DNA of 64,000 nt, from contig NZ_JBEYYO010000001.1 of assembly GCF_040645615.1 (NCBI RefSeq), positions 310,001-374,000 on the forward strand, in the 5' to 3' direction. The position numbers and the translations under genes are program-made. Below are positions 1-7,689 of the stretch, one piece after another. Source of the DNA: Glycomyces sp040645615 (GTDB lineage Bacteria; Actinomycetota; Actinomycetes; Mycobacteriales; Micromonosporaceae). Positions within the stretch are counted from its first letter, which is position 1, and each line of letters begins with the position of its first letter. The notes beneath the pieces are model-generated. The model saw nothing but the letters and a program-made list of their open reading frames with translations, searched no databases and had not been told where the DNA came from.

Positions 1-222
1 GTCCATTTCGTGGCCGAGGCCTTCAAGCACGGCAAGGCGATCGCCGCGTTCGGTACGGGGACCGAGCTGCTGGAGACCGCGCGGATCGACCCCGCCGCTT
101 CCGGGGTGATCACCGCGGCCGCCGACGGCGGCGACGTCCCCGACGCGTTCCTCGACGACTTCGCCGAAGCGATCGCCGCACACCGGGCCTGGGACCGCCG
201 CACCGACGGCTTCGCGGCCTGA
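1..222 (+). CDS. katE: Large-subunit catalase, C-terminal fragment (cut by window edge)
   Basis: Only the last 73 residues are inside the window, in frame from base 1 to a TGA at 220-222. The fragment reads HFVAEAFKHGKAIAAFGTG..., which matches the end of the DJ-1/PfpI-like C-terminal domain typical of large (HPII/KatE) heme catalases. These decompose hydrogen peroxide to water and oxygen in the cytoplasm. The catalytic heme domain lies upstream of the window, so activity cannot be judged. A stand-alone PfpI-family protein is the main alternative. Confidence 0.72.
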   Translation, partial: VHFVAEAFKHGKAIAAFGTGTELLETARIDPAASGVITAAADGGDVPDAFLDDFAEAIAAHRAWDRRTDGFAA

Positions 223-735
223 GCATTGGTGTACGCTGAATCTCAGCGGCTGATTTCGCCGCTCTTCGACCGCAACTGAACTTGATCGTCGCATGCGACC
301 AGTTCGCCCTGACGATTTTCATATGTTCGACATGTTTCGAGCATTCTCAACGTCATCTGCTCCATGACGGAGCGACGTTTCAACACTCAACGAATCAGGT
401 AGACATCTCTTCAACTTCACCACATACCGCTTCACAAGGCCGAATCCTGTGGAAGCGAGCCGCGGACGACCTATACGCCGCCACAATGGACGGCGAGTTC
501 GCCGGCTACGCGTCGGTCGCCGACAGCCGCTACTCGCTGCACGGTCCGTGCGCGCAGGCGCTCGGTGTCCATGAATCGCTCCAGGACGCGTCCGTGGTGC
601 TGGAGTTGGAGTTGATCGCGTCCGTCGAACCTCTCGCAGGTTCGCTCACCCGATCACCATGACCATCGCGTCGGCACCGCCGGCGCTCCTCGACCGCATC
701 GCGGTCAATCACAATGAAAATGAAGGAGACACGAC
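223..735. other. Long intergenic region with a possible decayed small gene
   Basis: About 510 bases lie between the catalase and the cold-shock gene, and the first 200 are AT-richer than the surroundings. A plus-strand reading frame covers 282-662. Within it, roughly 438-620 encodes WKRAADDLYAATMDGEFAGYAS followed by a serine/leucine-rich tail. This resembles small actinobacterial proteins of the type 'DLY.A..DGEFAG', but there is no convincing start or ribosome binding site. I regard it as a remnant or a very uncertain small gene. The last 70 bases are the leader of the cold-shock gene. Confidence 0.35.
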
Positions 736-939
736 ATGGCCACTGGCGTCGTGAAATGGTTCAACGCTGACAAGGGCTTCGGTTTCATCGCCCCCGACGA
801 CGGGTCGGCGGACGTGTTCGCGCACTTCTCGGCGATCAGCGGTTCCGGTCACCGGAACCTCGAGGAAGACCAGCACGTCGAGTTCGACGTCGAACGCGGC
901 CAGAAGGGCATGCAGGCCGCGAACATCCGCGCGCTCTGA
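736..939 (+). CDS. cspA: Cold-shock domain protein (CspA family)
   Basis: A 67-residue protein, the standard length for a single cold-shock domain. It carries both nucleic-acid-binding motifs: KGFGFI (RNP1) and VFAHFS (RNP2). Family members bind single-stranded RNA and DNA and act as RNA chaperones in the cytoplasm, either cold-induced or constitutive. An AAGGAG ribosome binding site lies 7-8 bases before the ATG. The gene is monocistronic, with a strong hairpin straight after the stop. Orthology to a particular Csp paralogue cannot be decided. Confidence 0.97.
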   Translation: MATGVVKWFNADKGFGFIAPDDGSADVFAHFSAISGSGHRNLEEDQHVEFDVERGQKGMQAANIRAL

Positions 940-948
940 TCGACTCGG

Positions 949-981
949 CCGAGGCGGCGGCCTGCCCGCCGCCTCGGCTTT
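949..981 (+). terminator. Rho-independent-type terminator of the cold-shock gene
   Basis: A perfect 12-bp stem (949-960 with 966-977) and a 5-base loop, followed by a short CTTT run. It begins 10 bases after the csp stop codon. Confidence 0.85.
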
Positions 982-1107
982 CCTCACTCGGGTGGGCGTC
1001 GTGCCCGCCGGTGGTGGTCCTGCGTCGACGTTCGACCTTGCGTGGAGCTCCTCGGGATGTGCTCGAGTGGTCTCCTCCCGGTCCGTGGTTGTCTACCATC
1101 CGACACT

Positions 1108-1989
1108 ATGGACACGGACTATCTGAGTGGACGCATGGCCGAATCGCGGGCCGAGATCGTTCGGGGCGCGAGCACACCGAGATGGGCCGAGGTCGTATTC
1201 CGGCACCCGGTGTGGTCGGCCCTCGTCCTGCTCGCGTTCGTGTTCGCGTTCCAGCAGTTCGTGCCCCGCCTGCTGCTCTCCGGCATCGGCGGGTCCGTGT
1301 ACGCGCGGGAGGCCAGGGACCTGATCGGTGAAGGGCTCGCGGCCCTGCTGGTCCTCGCGATCGTGCTGGCCCTGGGGTGGTGGCGGACCGTCGGCCTCGC
1401 CGGGCCCCTCGCCCGGGGCACGCTCAAACTCGCGTGGTTCCCCGCCCTGATGATCGTCGTGCTCTTCATGCTTCAGGCACAGCAGTCGCAGTTCGAGTTC
1501 GACGCGAAGTGGTTGAGCATCGCGGTCCCGAACGTGTTCCTCGTCGGCTTCTTCGAAGAGGTGCTCACTCGCGGTCTTGTGCTCTTGCCGTTGCTGGTGG
1601 CGTGGCGATCGCGACCGAACGGCGTCCTCATGGCGGTCATGGTTTCATCGCTGATGTTCGGCCTCGCCCATCTCATCAACCTCTTCAACGGAGCCGAACT
1701 GGGCACCACGCTGGTCCAGGTCGGCTACGCGTTCGGTTTCGGCGTGGGGTTCGCGGCCTTGCTGCTGCGGACGAACACCATCTGGCTCGGCATCGTCTTG
1801 CACGCGCTCGTCGACGCCAACGGGATCTGGTTCGGGCCCTCCTCTGGGGACGGCTCCGGGACCGGCGACGAGGCGACTTCGATCATCCCGCTGCTCTTGG
1901 TCGGCCTGCCGCTGTTGGTCTACGGCCTCGTCCTCCTCAGGAAACGCAAGCCATCCGAGCAGCCGACCGAAGAGCGCGTAACCGCGTAG
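1108..1989 (+). CDS. CPBP-family intramembrane metalloprotease
   Basis: A 293-residue multi-pass membrane protein. The CPBP (CAAX protease and bacteriocin-processing, Rce1-like) signatures are present in order: EEVLTRG near residue 150, FGLAHLIN near 185-192, and a third histidine block, LGIVLHALVDANG, near 230. The paired glutamates and the histidines are the metal/catalytic residues of the family. Substrates of bacterial members are mostly unknown; some confer bacteriocin immunity. The ATG at 1108 is chosen. A 22-codon in-frame extension to 1042 exists but lacks family-like sequence. The gene converges on the azt cluster. Confidence 0.88.
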   Translation: MDTDYLSGRMAESRAEIVRGASTPRWAEVVFRHPVWSALVLLAFVFAFQQFVPRLLLSGIGGSVYAREARDLIGEGLAALLVLAIVLALGWWRTVGLAGPLARGTLKLAWFPALMIVVLFMLQAQQSQFEFDAKWLSIAVPNVFLVGFFEEVLTRGLVLLPLLVAWRSRPNGVLMAVMVSSLMFGLAHLINLFNGAELGTTLVQVGYAFGFGVGFAALLLRTNTIWLGIVLHALVDANGIWFGPSSGDGSGTGDEATSIIPLLLVGLPLLVYGLVLLRKRKPSEQPTEERVTA

Positions 1990-2123
1990 CGACCAGACTG
2001 CGGAGACGCCTGCCAGTTCGGGCATCGCCGGGGCGTTGGCGCGGGCCGGGACGAGCGTCGTGATCGTGGTACGCGGGGAGCCGCTTTCGTGGTTCCGTCA
2101 TGAGACGTAGATCGGATTTCAGG

Positions 2124-2157
2124 GGCCGCCGCAGGCCCGACCGGGCCTGCGGCGGCC
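2124..2157. terminator. Strong hairpin between convergent CPBP gene and azt operon
   Basis: A perfect 15-bp inverted repeat (2124-2138 with 2143-2157) with a GACC loop. It lies between the end of the plus-strand protease gene and the end of the minus-strand aztD1 gene, so it can serve both directions. Confidence 0.8.
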
Positions 2158-2176
2158 GAAAGTGGGTCGGCGTCGC

Positions 2177-3322
2177 TCAGACGCCGGTCATCTCGTTGGC
2201 CGGGTTCGGCAGATCGGTAGCTGCGGTGACCTCACCGGTCGCGACGTTGACCGCGTAGATCTTCGAGGCGATCGGATCGTTCACGAAAGCGGTGTCGCCG
2301 CGGACGAACACGGAGGGGCGGGCCTCCTGCCATTCGAGCGGTTCCTCCCATGCCTCGACCACCGGGAAGGACTCGACCACCGTGGCCTGCTCCATGTCGA
2401 TGACGTGGAGCGCCCCGTCGGTCCCCAGCAGCAGGCCTTCGCCCTCCGGACCGCGAGCCAGGGACCGGAAGCTGTAGCTGGTGCCCAGATCCAGCAGCCG
2501 GAGCTCGCCGGTTTGAGTGTCGATGATGGACACCCGCTCGGGGCGTTCGAGCTCGGCGTCGGGGTCGACCTTGTAGTCGCCGAGGATGAAGGGGGAATCA
2601 TCGTGCCCGCGCGTGTTGCCGATGCGGCCGTACTCGTCGGGGCTGTCGACCTTGGTGATGGCGCCGTCTCGGTAGATCAGCACGCCGTCCTCGCAGCCGA
2701 CGACGATCGCCTCGTCGAGCGCGGCCGATTCGCCGTGCACGCCGGGGCACTCCTCACTGCGGGTGACCTCATTGCGGTCGGCGTCGAGCACCGCGATGCC
2801 CGAGCGGGTCTCCTCGTCGCCGAGGGTCACCAGCAGTTCGCCGTTCTCGAGCTGCACGGCCACGCCGTGGTGCGGCTGCTCTGTCGTGTAGGTCTCGGCC
2901 TCCGGCAGTCCGTCGCCCAGGTCGTCGGGGTCGAAGACGGTGACCTCCCCGGTGCCGTCCGCGAACAGCGCGGTGACACCGGCGTGGTTGACCGCGTGAC
3001 CGGGCTTGGGAGCGGCGAACTCGGCATCGGTCAGTTCGGCTGAGACCGCGTCCATGACCCTGAAGCCGTCTGCGGTCGAGACCAGGACGTGCCGTCCGTC
3101 TCCGGCGGGGTTGAGGCGGTTGAAGCCCTCCAGGGGGAGGTCCGCCATCACTTCGAGGGTGGTGCCGTCGAGGACGTAGATGCCGCCGTCATAGGTGACG
3201 ACGACGGCGTCGGCCACTTCGATCGGCTGCTCCTCAGCGGTTTCTTCGGCAGGGGCCGAGCAGCCCGCGAGCAGGAGCCCGCCGGCCAGGAGCGGGGGCA
3301 CCGCCAGGGTACGAATTCTCAT
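2177..3322 (-). CDS. aztD: Zinc metallochaperone AztD-like lipoprotein, copy 1
   Basis: A 381-residue exported lipoprotein with lipobox LLAG-C at about residue 21 and a repetitive beta-propeller-like body. AztD proteins are extracytoplasmic zinc chaperones that hand zinc to the AztC binding protein. Histidine clusters that could bind zinc are PGHAVNH (residues 107-113), PHHG (150-153) and CPGVHGE (192-198). The start at 3322 is preferred because the AGAGAAGG site sits 8 bases upstream; an ATG at 3328 would be too close. It is the last gene of the minus-strand azt operon, 50 bases after aztC. The family call rests on the genomic context plus these motifs. Confidence 0.82.
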   Translation of the reverse strand: MRIRTLAVPPLLAGGLLLAGCSAPAEETAEEQPIEVADAVVVTYDGGIYVLDGTTLEVMADLPLEGFNRLNPAGDGRHVLVSTADGFRVMDAVSAELTDAEFAAPKPGHAVNHAGVTALFADGTGEVTVFDPDDLGDGLPEAETYTTEQPHHGVAVQLENGELLVTLGDEETRSGIAVLDADRNEVTRSEECPGVHGESAALDEAIVVGCEDGVLIYRDGAITKVDSPDEYGRIGNTRGHDDSPFILGDYKVDPDAELERPERVSIIDTQTGELRLLDLGTSYSFRSLARGPEGEGLLLGTDGALHVIDMEQATVVESFPVVEAWEEPLEWQEARPSVFVRGDTAFVNDPIASKIYAVNVATGEVTAATDLPNPANEMTGV

Positions 3323-3372
3323 GCGCATTGCCTTCTCTTGTCGTTGAACGGGATTCGCACGGCGCGGACGGA

Positions 3373-4299
3373 TCATGCCGCGCCGAGGCCTGCGGTGATG
3401 GCCTCGGTATTGCTCCGGGCCATCTCCAGGTAGGTCCCGGCACCCCCGCCGGGTCCGGTGAGCGATTCGGTGAACAGCGGGACGATCTCGATGCGCACAT
3501 CGGCCTCTTCGGCCATGGCCTGGACCAGTCGGTCCGGCTGCGAGGCGTCGGCGAAGACCACGGGGACACCGGATTCGGCGACGGCGTCGGCCAGGTCCTT
3601 CAGATCGGATCCGCTGGGTGAGGCGAGTGTGGTGCCGCTGGGGATGACCGCGCCGATGATCTCGAAGTCGTAGCGCTGCGCCAGATACCCGAAGACGTGG
3701 TGGTCGGTGACGAGCTTGCGATGCTCCTGGGGAATCGTGCCGAACTGCTCGGTGGCGAACTCGTGCAGGTCGTCGATCTGCTTCCGGTACGCGTCGGCGT
3801 TGGCGCGGACTTGCGCCGCATCGACGCCTTCGACGTGCTCGATCACCTGGTCGGCGATGAGGTCGACGGCGTCGCCGACTCGCACGGGGTCGGTCCAGAA
3901 GTGCGGATCGGGTCGCCCGGCCGACTCGTCGGCGGTGTAGTCGATCGGGTCGACGTGCTCGCCGACGGCCAGATCGGGCACTCCGGACGCCACGGCCGCC
4001 TCGACATGGCTGAAGACGCCCTCCTCCAGCCCGAGTCCGTTGTGCACCAGCAGCTCGGCCCCTTCGAGTGAGGCCGCCTGCTGCGCGGAGACGCCGAAGG
4101 AATGGGGGTCGGCGTCCGATCCCATCAGCACGGTGACCTCGGCTTGGTCGCCGACGACGTTCCGTGTGAGGTCGCCCAGGATGTTCGTGGTGACGACGAT
4201 GCCGGACCGGTCGGAACCGAATGCGGCGCAGCCGGACAGACCGGCCGCGGCGATCAGCGGCAGCGACACCAGTGCGCGTCGCTTGAACCCGGCTACCAT
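3373..4299 (-). CDS. aztC: Zinc ABC transporter substrate-binding lipoprotein AztC
   Basis: A 308-residue cluster A-I (ZnuA/TroA-type) solute-binding protein with an N-terminal lipobox (GLSGC). The expected metal ligands are visible: His in DPHSFG (about residue 66), His in LLVHNGLG (about 86), His in TDHHVFGYL (about 205) and Asp in VFADASQPD (about 250). A loop with GEHVDPIDYTADES...DPHFW resembles the flexible zinc-sensing loop of AztC. It captures Zn(II) at the outer face of the membrane and delivers it to AztB. Its start overlaps the end of the second aztD-like gene by 7 bases, so the two are probably translationally coupled. Confidence 0.92.
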   Translation of the reverse strand: MVAGFKRRALVSLPLIAAAGLSGCAAFGSDRSGIVVTTNILGDLTRNVVGDQAEVTVLMGSDADPHSFGVSAQQAASLEGAELLVHNGLGLEEGVFSHVEAAVASGVPDLAVGEHVDPIDYTADESAGRPDPHFWTDPVRVGDAVDLIADQVIEHVEGVDAAQVRANADAYRKQIDDLHEFATEQFGTIPQEHRKLVTDHHVFGYLAQRYDFEIIGAVIPSGTTLASPSGSDLKDLADAVAESGVPVVFADASQPDRLVQAMAEEADVRIEIVPLFTESLTGPGGGAGTYLEMARSNTEAITAGLGAA

Positions 4300-5441
4300 C
4301 CGGTCTCCACCATGAGGTCGGGCTGGAAGTCGAGATCGAAGGTGCGCGCCAGGCGCAGGTCGTCGCGGTAGTCGATCTCGTAGACCGCGTTGCCGTCAGG
4401 GTCGTTGACATATGCGCGAGCGGTGTCGACCTGGATCGTCGGCGAGGCGCTCTCAGCGACGGTCGTCAGCTCGATCCGGGCGAGCTCGGCACCGGTGGCG
4501 GGGTCGAAGGAGTGGAGCGCGCCGTCCTCGGTGAGCACCAGGACGGGGGAGTCCTCGCCGGTTGCGCTCACCGCGACCGCGTTCTGCGCATCGAGCTCCC
4601 GCCACCGCCGTTCCTCGAGGTCCAGTACCAGGACGTCGCCGGTCCGGTTGCGGGCGGCCAGCATCGCGGTGCCGGGGCGGTGGTGGAAGCCGCCCTCGAC
4701 ACCCCCTTCGGGGTAGGGGACGGCCTCCGCGGTCAGGTCGTCCTCACCGCTGATCAGCAGTGCGCCGTCCCGGCAGGCGAACACGGCGCCGCGCCTGGTG
4801 ACGGTCGCGGCCTGCGGGTCCGGGCACGGCTCGGCCAGCTCGGACTCGAAGGTCCCGTCGCGGCCCAGGACCTGGACCGCGCCGTCGACGACGGCCAGCA
4901 AGCGCTGGTCGTATGCGAGGGCCGCCTGCGCCCGAAGCTCACCGGTCGGTGAGACCTCTCCGTCTTCGAGTGCGCCGCGGTCGAGCGGCAGCACTTCGCG
5001 CTCGGAGTTGAGGACCGTGACGGCCGGGTCGCCGACCGGTGCGAATCCGGTGCCTTCGATCGCGCCGACCGATCTGGGTTCGGCCTTGTAGTAGTGCACG
5101 TGGTCGCCGTGGTCGACGGTCCAGACGCCGCTGTCGATGATCTGGGTTCCGGAGTCGCCGCCGATGTAGACGAAGCGGCCGTCGGTCCCCGCCGACAGCG
5201 CACCGTCGACGGTGGCGACCTGAGTCGATTCCTCGGTCACCGGGTCGAAGAGGTGGACCGCCCCCGTCGCGGCCTCGGCGATGACGAGGCGCCATTGTGC
5301 TTCGGCGGTCTCCTCGGCGCCCTCGACGTACCCGTGCGGGGTGGGCTCGTCCTCGGCGCGAGGTGTGCCGCTGCCGCTGGAGCAGCTCGCCAGCAGCGCG
5401 CATACAGCGGTCGCGGCGACCGCCCTCGTTCCCATCTGCAT
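4293..5441 (-). CDS. AztD-like zinc metallochaperone lipoprotein, copy 2 (divergent)
   Basis: A 382-residue lipoprotein (lipobox LLASC) with the same propeller-like layout as the other aztD-like gene in this operon. It keeps an HGDHVHYY motif at residues 111-118, which copy 1 lacks. It lacks the histidines that copy 1 has at the equivalents of NHAG, PHHG and CPGVHGE (here CPDPQAA). The two paralogues may therefore bind metal differently or work as a pair. A GAAAGGA site lies at good spacing before the ATG at 5441, which directly follows the aztB stop (TGAATG). Role in zinc delivery is inferred from context. Confidence 0.78.
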   Translation of the reverse strand: MQMGTRAVAATAVCALLASCSSGSGTPRAEDEPTPHGYVEGAEETAEAQWRLVIAEAATGAVHLFDPVTEESTQVATVDGALSAGTDGRFVYIGGDSGTQIIDSGVWTVDHGDHVHYYKAEPRSVGAIEGTGFAPVGDPAVTVLNSEREVLPLDRGALEDGEVSPTGELRAQAALAYDQRLLAVVDGAVQVLGRDGTFESELAEPCPDPQAATVTRRGAVFACRDGALLISGEDDLTAEAVPYPEGGVEGGFHHRPGTAMLAARNRTGDVLVLDLEERRWRELDAQNAVAVSATGEDSPVLVLTEDGALHSFDPATGAELARIELTTVAESASPTIQVDTARAYVNDPDGNAVYEIDYRDDLRLARTFDLDFQPDLMVETGW

Positions 5442-6290
5442 TCAGTGTCCTTTCAAAGGCGTTGCGGTGACACGGAGTCGATCGCGCACCAGCGTGGCCA
5501 GTACCGAGACGAAGAAGCAGGCGACGGCGAACGCGGCGATGATCGCGCCGGCGGCCGTCCCGAGATGCCAGGAGATGAGCAGTCCGCAGACGGTGGCGAT
5601 GCCGCCGAGCACGGAGGCGCCGATCATGATCGCCGGGATGCGGTCGGCCCACAGCGCCATGGCCGCAGGTGGAGCGATCAGCAGGCCGAAGACCAGCAGC
5701 GTGCCCACGACGTGGAAGGAGACCACGATCGCCAGGGTCAGCAGCGACACCATCAGCCCGTGGGCCAGGCGGGGCCGCAGCTCGAGTGTCGCGGCTTTGC
5801 GCCGGTCGAACGCCAGAGCCACGAAGGAACGGTGGAAGGCGATCGTGAGCAGCAGCGCGAGAGCCAGCGCCCCGGCCAGGACCAGGAGGTCGGTGCCGCG
5901 GACCGCCAGCACGTCGCCGAACAGGAACCCGGTGAGGTCGACGGCGAAGGACCGGGAATGGGACACGATGATGACGCCAGTCGAGAGCATGCCGACGAAC
6001 AGCAGCCCGATCCCGGTGTCCTGGGAGAGCCGAGAGGTGCGAGCGAGCGCCGTGACGCCGAGGGCCATCGCGACCGAGCTGAGTGCGGCGCCAAGCAGGA
6101 GACTGCCGCCGAGCAGCGAGGCGATCGCGACGCCCGGCAGCATGCCGTGCGCCATCGCGTCGCTCATGAAGGCCATGCCGCGCAGCACGACCCAGGTGCC
6201 CGCCAGTCCGCAGATCACGGAGACGAGTAGCCCGCCCCATAGCGCCCGTGCCACGAAGCCGACCTCGAAGGGATCGGTCAACCATTCCAT
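5442..6290 (-). CDS. aztB: Zinc ABC transporter permease AztB
   Basis: A 282-residue ABC-3 family (ZnuB/TroC-type) permease with about eight hydrophobic segments and the family signatures LRGMAFMSDAMAHGMLPGVA and DTGIGLLF. It forms the membrane channel of the Azt zinc importer. I choose the ATG at 6290 (MEWLTDPFEVGF) over the upstream ATG at 6320. The upstream stretch is occupied by the Zur-like palindrome and promoter, and the family normally starts MEWL. There is no Shine-Dalgarno before 6290, and a TATAGT -10 ends 7 bases upstream, which fits a leaderless mRNA. First gene of the minus-strand operon. Confidence 0.92.
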   Translation of the reverse strand: MEWLTDPFEVGFVARALWGGLLVSVICGLAGTWVVLRGMAFMSDAMAHGMLPGVAIASLLGGSLLLGAALSSVAMALGVTALARTSRLSQDTGIGLLFVGMLSTGVIIVSHSRSFAVDLTGFLFGDVLAVRGTDLLVLAGALALALLLTIAFHRSFVALAFDRRKAATLELRPRLAHGLMVSLLTLAIVVSFHVVGTLLVFGLLIAPPAAMALWADRIPAIMIGASVLGGIATVCGLLISWHLGTAAGAIIAAFAVACFFVSVLATLVRDRLRVTATPLKGH

Positions 6291-6297
6291 GGCAGGA

Positions 6298-6327
6298 ACT
6301 ATAATGATAATCGTTTTCATTTAACAA
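6298..6327 (-). promoter_or_regulatory. Predicted aztB promoter (leaderless)
   Basis: Read on the minus strand there is a TTGTTA -35 (6322-6327), an 18-base spacer and a TATAGT -10 (6298-6303). Seven further bases separate the -10 from the ATG at 6290, so the start point would coincide with the start codon. Confidence 0.6.
6303..6321. promoter_or_regulatory. Zur-like operator between aztB and aztA
   Basis: The 19-bp imperfect palindrome AATGATAATCGTTTTCATT sits in the spacer of the predicted aztB promoter and upstream of divergent aztA. It has the AT-rich form of Fur/Zur boxes. Two more copies of the same pattern precede the other two metal transporter operons in this window. It would repress both directions when zinc is replete. 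Confidence 0.78.
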
Positions 6328-6350
6328 CGGCCCTGAGAGTGATCCCCGAC

Positions 6351-6995
6351 ATGCCGAACGCCATCGAGCTGAATGAGGTGAGCGCCCGCCACGGCGCCGC
6401 GACCGTCCTGCACCGACTGACCGCTTCGATTCCAGCGCAACAGGTGACGGCCGTGACGGGCCACAACGGATCGGGGAAGTCCACGCTGCTCGGCGTCCTT
6501 TCCGGCGTTCACCCTCCGTCGACGGGGTCGGTGCGCCGGACTCATGCGAGCCGCGCCTCGCTGGTGGTCCAGCGCAGCGAGGTCCCTGACGCGCTGCCCA
6601 TCACCGTCTGGCAGGTCGTGGCCATGGGACGGTGGGCGCATCGAGGGGCATGGCGCCGCCTCACTGGGGACGACCGCTCCATCGTCCGGCGGTGCATGGA
6701 ACGACTCGGCGTCGCCGCCCTCGCCGATCGTCGACTGAGCACCCTCTCCGGGGGGCAGCGACAGCGCGTCCTCTTGGCTCAAGGGCTCGCACAGCAGTCG
6801 GACCTGCTCCTGTTGGACGAACCGGCTACCGGGTTGGACGACGAGGCCAAAGCGCAGATCTCGGCCCTGCTGGCCGAGGAGCGTGCACGAGGTGTGACGG
6901 TCGTGCTCGCCACCCACGACCTCGAGGACGCCGCGGGCGCCGATCACCGAATACGCCTGGCCAACGGCCGACTCCTGACCGTTGAGGCGCCTTGA
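6351..6995 (+). CDS. aztA: Zinc ABC transporter ATP-binding protein AztA
   Basis: A 214-residue ABC ATPase. It has Walker A GHNGSGKST (about residue 36), the signature LSGGQRQRVLLAQ, Walker B LLLLDEPATGLDD and the switch histidine in ATHD. It powers zinc import through AztB. It is transcribed away from aztBDCD and shares the intergenic operator with it. The ATG at 6351 is preferred; a GTG at 6339 would add four residues. ZnuC-type ATPases are close relatives, and context decides the name. Confidence 0.88.
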   Translation: MPNAIELNEVSARHGAATVLHRLTASIPAQQVTAVTGHNGSGKSTLLGVLSGVHPPSTGSVRRTHASRASLVVQRSEVPDALPITVWQVVAMGRWAHRGAWRRLTGDDRSIVRRCMERLGVAALADRRLSTLSGGQRQRVLLAQGLAQQSDLLLLDEPATGLDDEAKAQISALLAEERARGVTVVLATHDLEDAAGADHRIRLANGRLLTVEAP

Positions 6996-7430
6996 TGGGA
7001 GACGGGCCTGCCCTCGCACTCGACCACGTCGAACATCAACGACCCGGGCAGCTGGTCGGCCCCGCGCGCGCCGACCGCGACCGGCGTGGGCTCGAAGCGG
7101 TGCTGCGCTGCGTGGCCGGGCTCCTGGAGCCCACCCGCGGCGAGGCCCTGGTCGACGGCGTGAAGGTGTCGGGACCGCCTGAGCACATCGCCGTGGTTTT
7201 CCAGGAGTACGGCCGCAGTCTCTTCCCGTGGATGCGCGTGAGCGCCAATGTGGACCTGCCGCTGCGGCGCCTGGTCCTGTCGCGCTCCGAACGGGCCCGG
7301 CGCGTGGCCGAGGCGCTCGACATGGTCGACCTCTCCGGCTTCGCCCGCTCCTACCCCTGGCAGCTCTCCGGCGGGATGCAGCGGCGCGTGGCCATCGCCC
7401 GCGCGATCGCCTACCGGCCCCGAGCGCGGC
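6992..7430 (+). pseudogene. Broken SsuB/TauB-type ABC transporter ATPase fragment
   Basis: The frame encodes the middle of a nitrate/sulfonate/taurine-type ABC ATPase: LRCVAGLLEPTRGE, then a Q-loop-region VFQEYGRSLFPWMRV, then the signature LSGGMQRRVAIARAIAYRP. Walker A is missing: the residues before LRCVAGL are GLEA instead of GKSTL. The sequence stops being family-like just before Walker B. There the frame runs into a fragment of another gene at about 7425-7431. It cannot be a working ATPase. It starts at the aztA stop codon but is unrelated to zinc transport. Confidence 0.8.
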
Positions 7431-7640
7431 TTCTCGCTGCATTCGATGCGCTCGGACACCGTCAGCCGCTTCTACCTCCAGGTCCTGCCCGACACCCGGC
7501 CCGAGGACTGGACCGAGGCGGCGATCTGGGCCGAGCTCAAAGCCCGACACGAGACCGTGTCCGGCTTCACCCTCGACACCGACGGCCCGATCACCGCGGT
7601 CGACGTGGCCGTGATGCGCTCTTTTGTGGCCTCGCCGGAA
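7425..7640 (+). pseudogene. 4-hydroxybenzoate 3-monooxygenase (PobA) fragment
   Basis: In the third plus frame, bases from about 7425 encode GFSLHSMRSDTVSRFYLQV, followed by EDWTEAAIWAELKAR, GFTLDTDGPI and MRSFVASP. This closely follows the middle of flavin-dependent p-hydroxybenzoate hydroxylase, just before the GDAAH flavin motif. The FAD-binding N-terminus and everything after MRSFVASP are absent. The fragment is joined in a different frame to the ATPase remnant, so this is a deletion or recombination scar rather than a gene. An 11-bp tandem repeat (CCGTCACGGCC, 7659-7680) follows. Confidence 0.75.
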
Positions 7641-7689
7641 GGGATGTCCACGTCGGGTCCGTCACGGCCCCGTCACGGCCTTGCAGTGC

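Noticed and set aside
2162..5100. Long plus-strand reading frames opposite the aztD and aztC genes
   Set aside because: They are antisense shadows of high-GC coding sequence. The minus strand carries signal peptides, metal-ligand motifs and ribosome binding sites.
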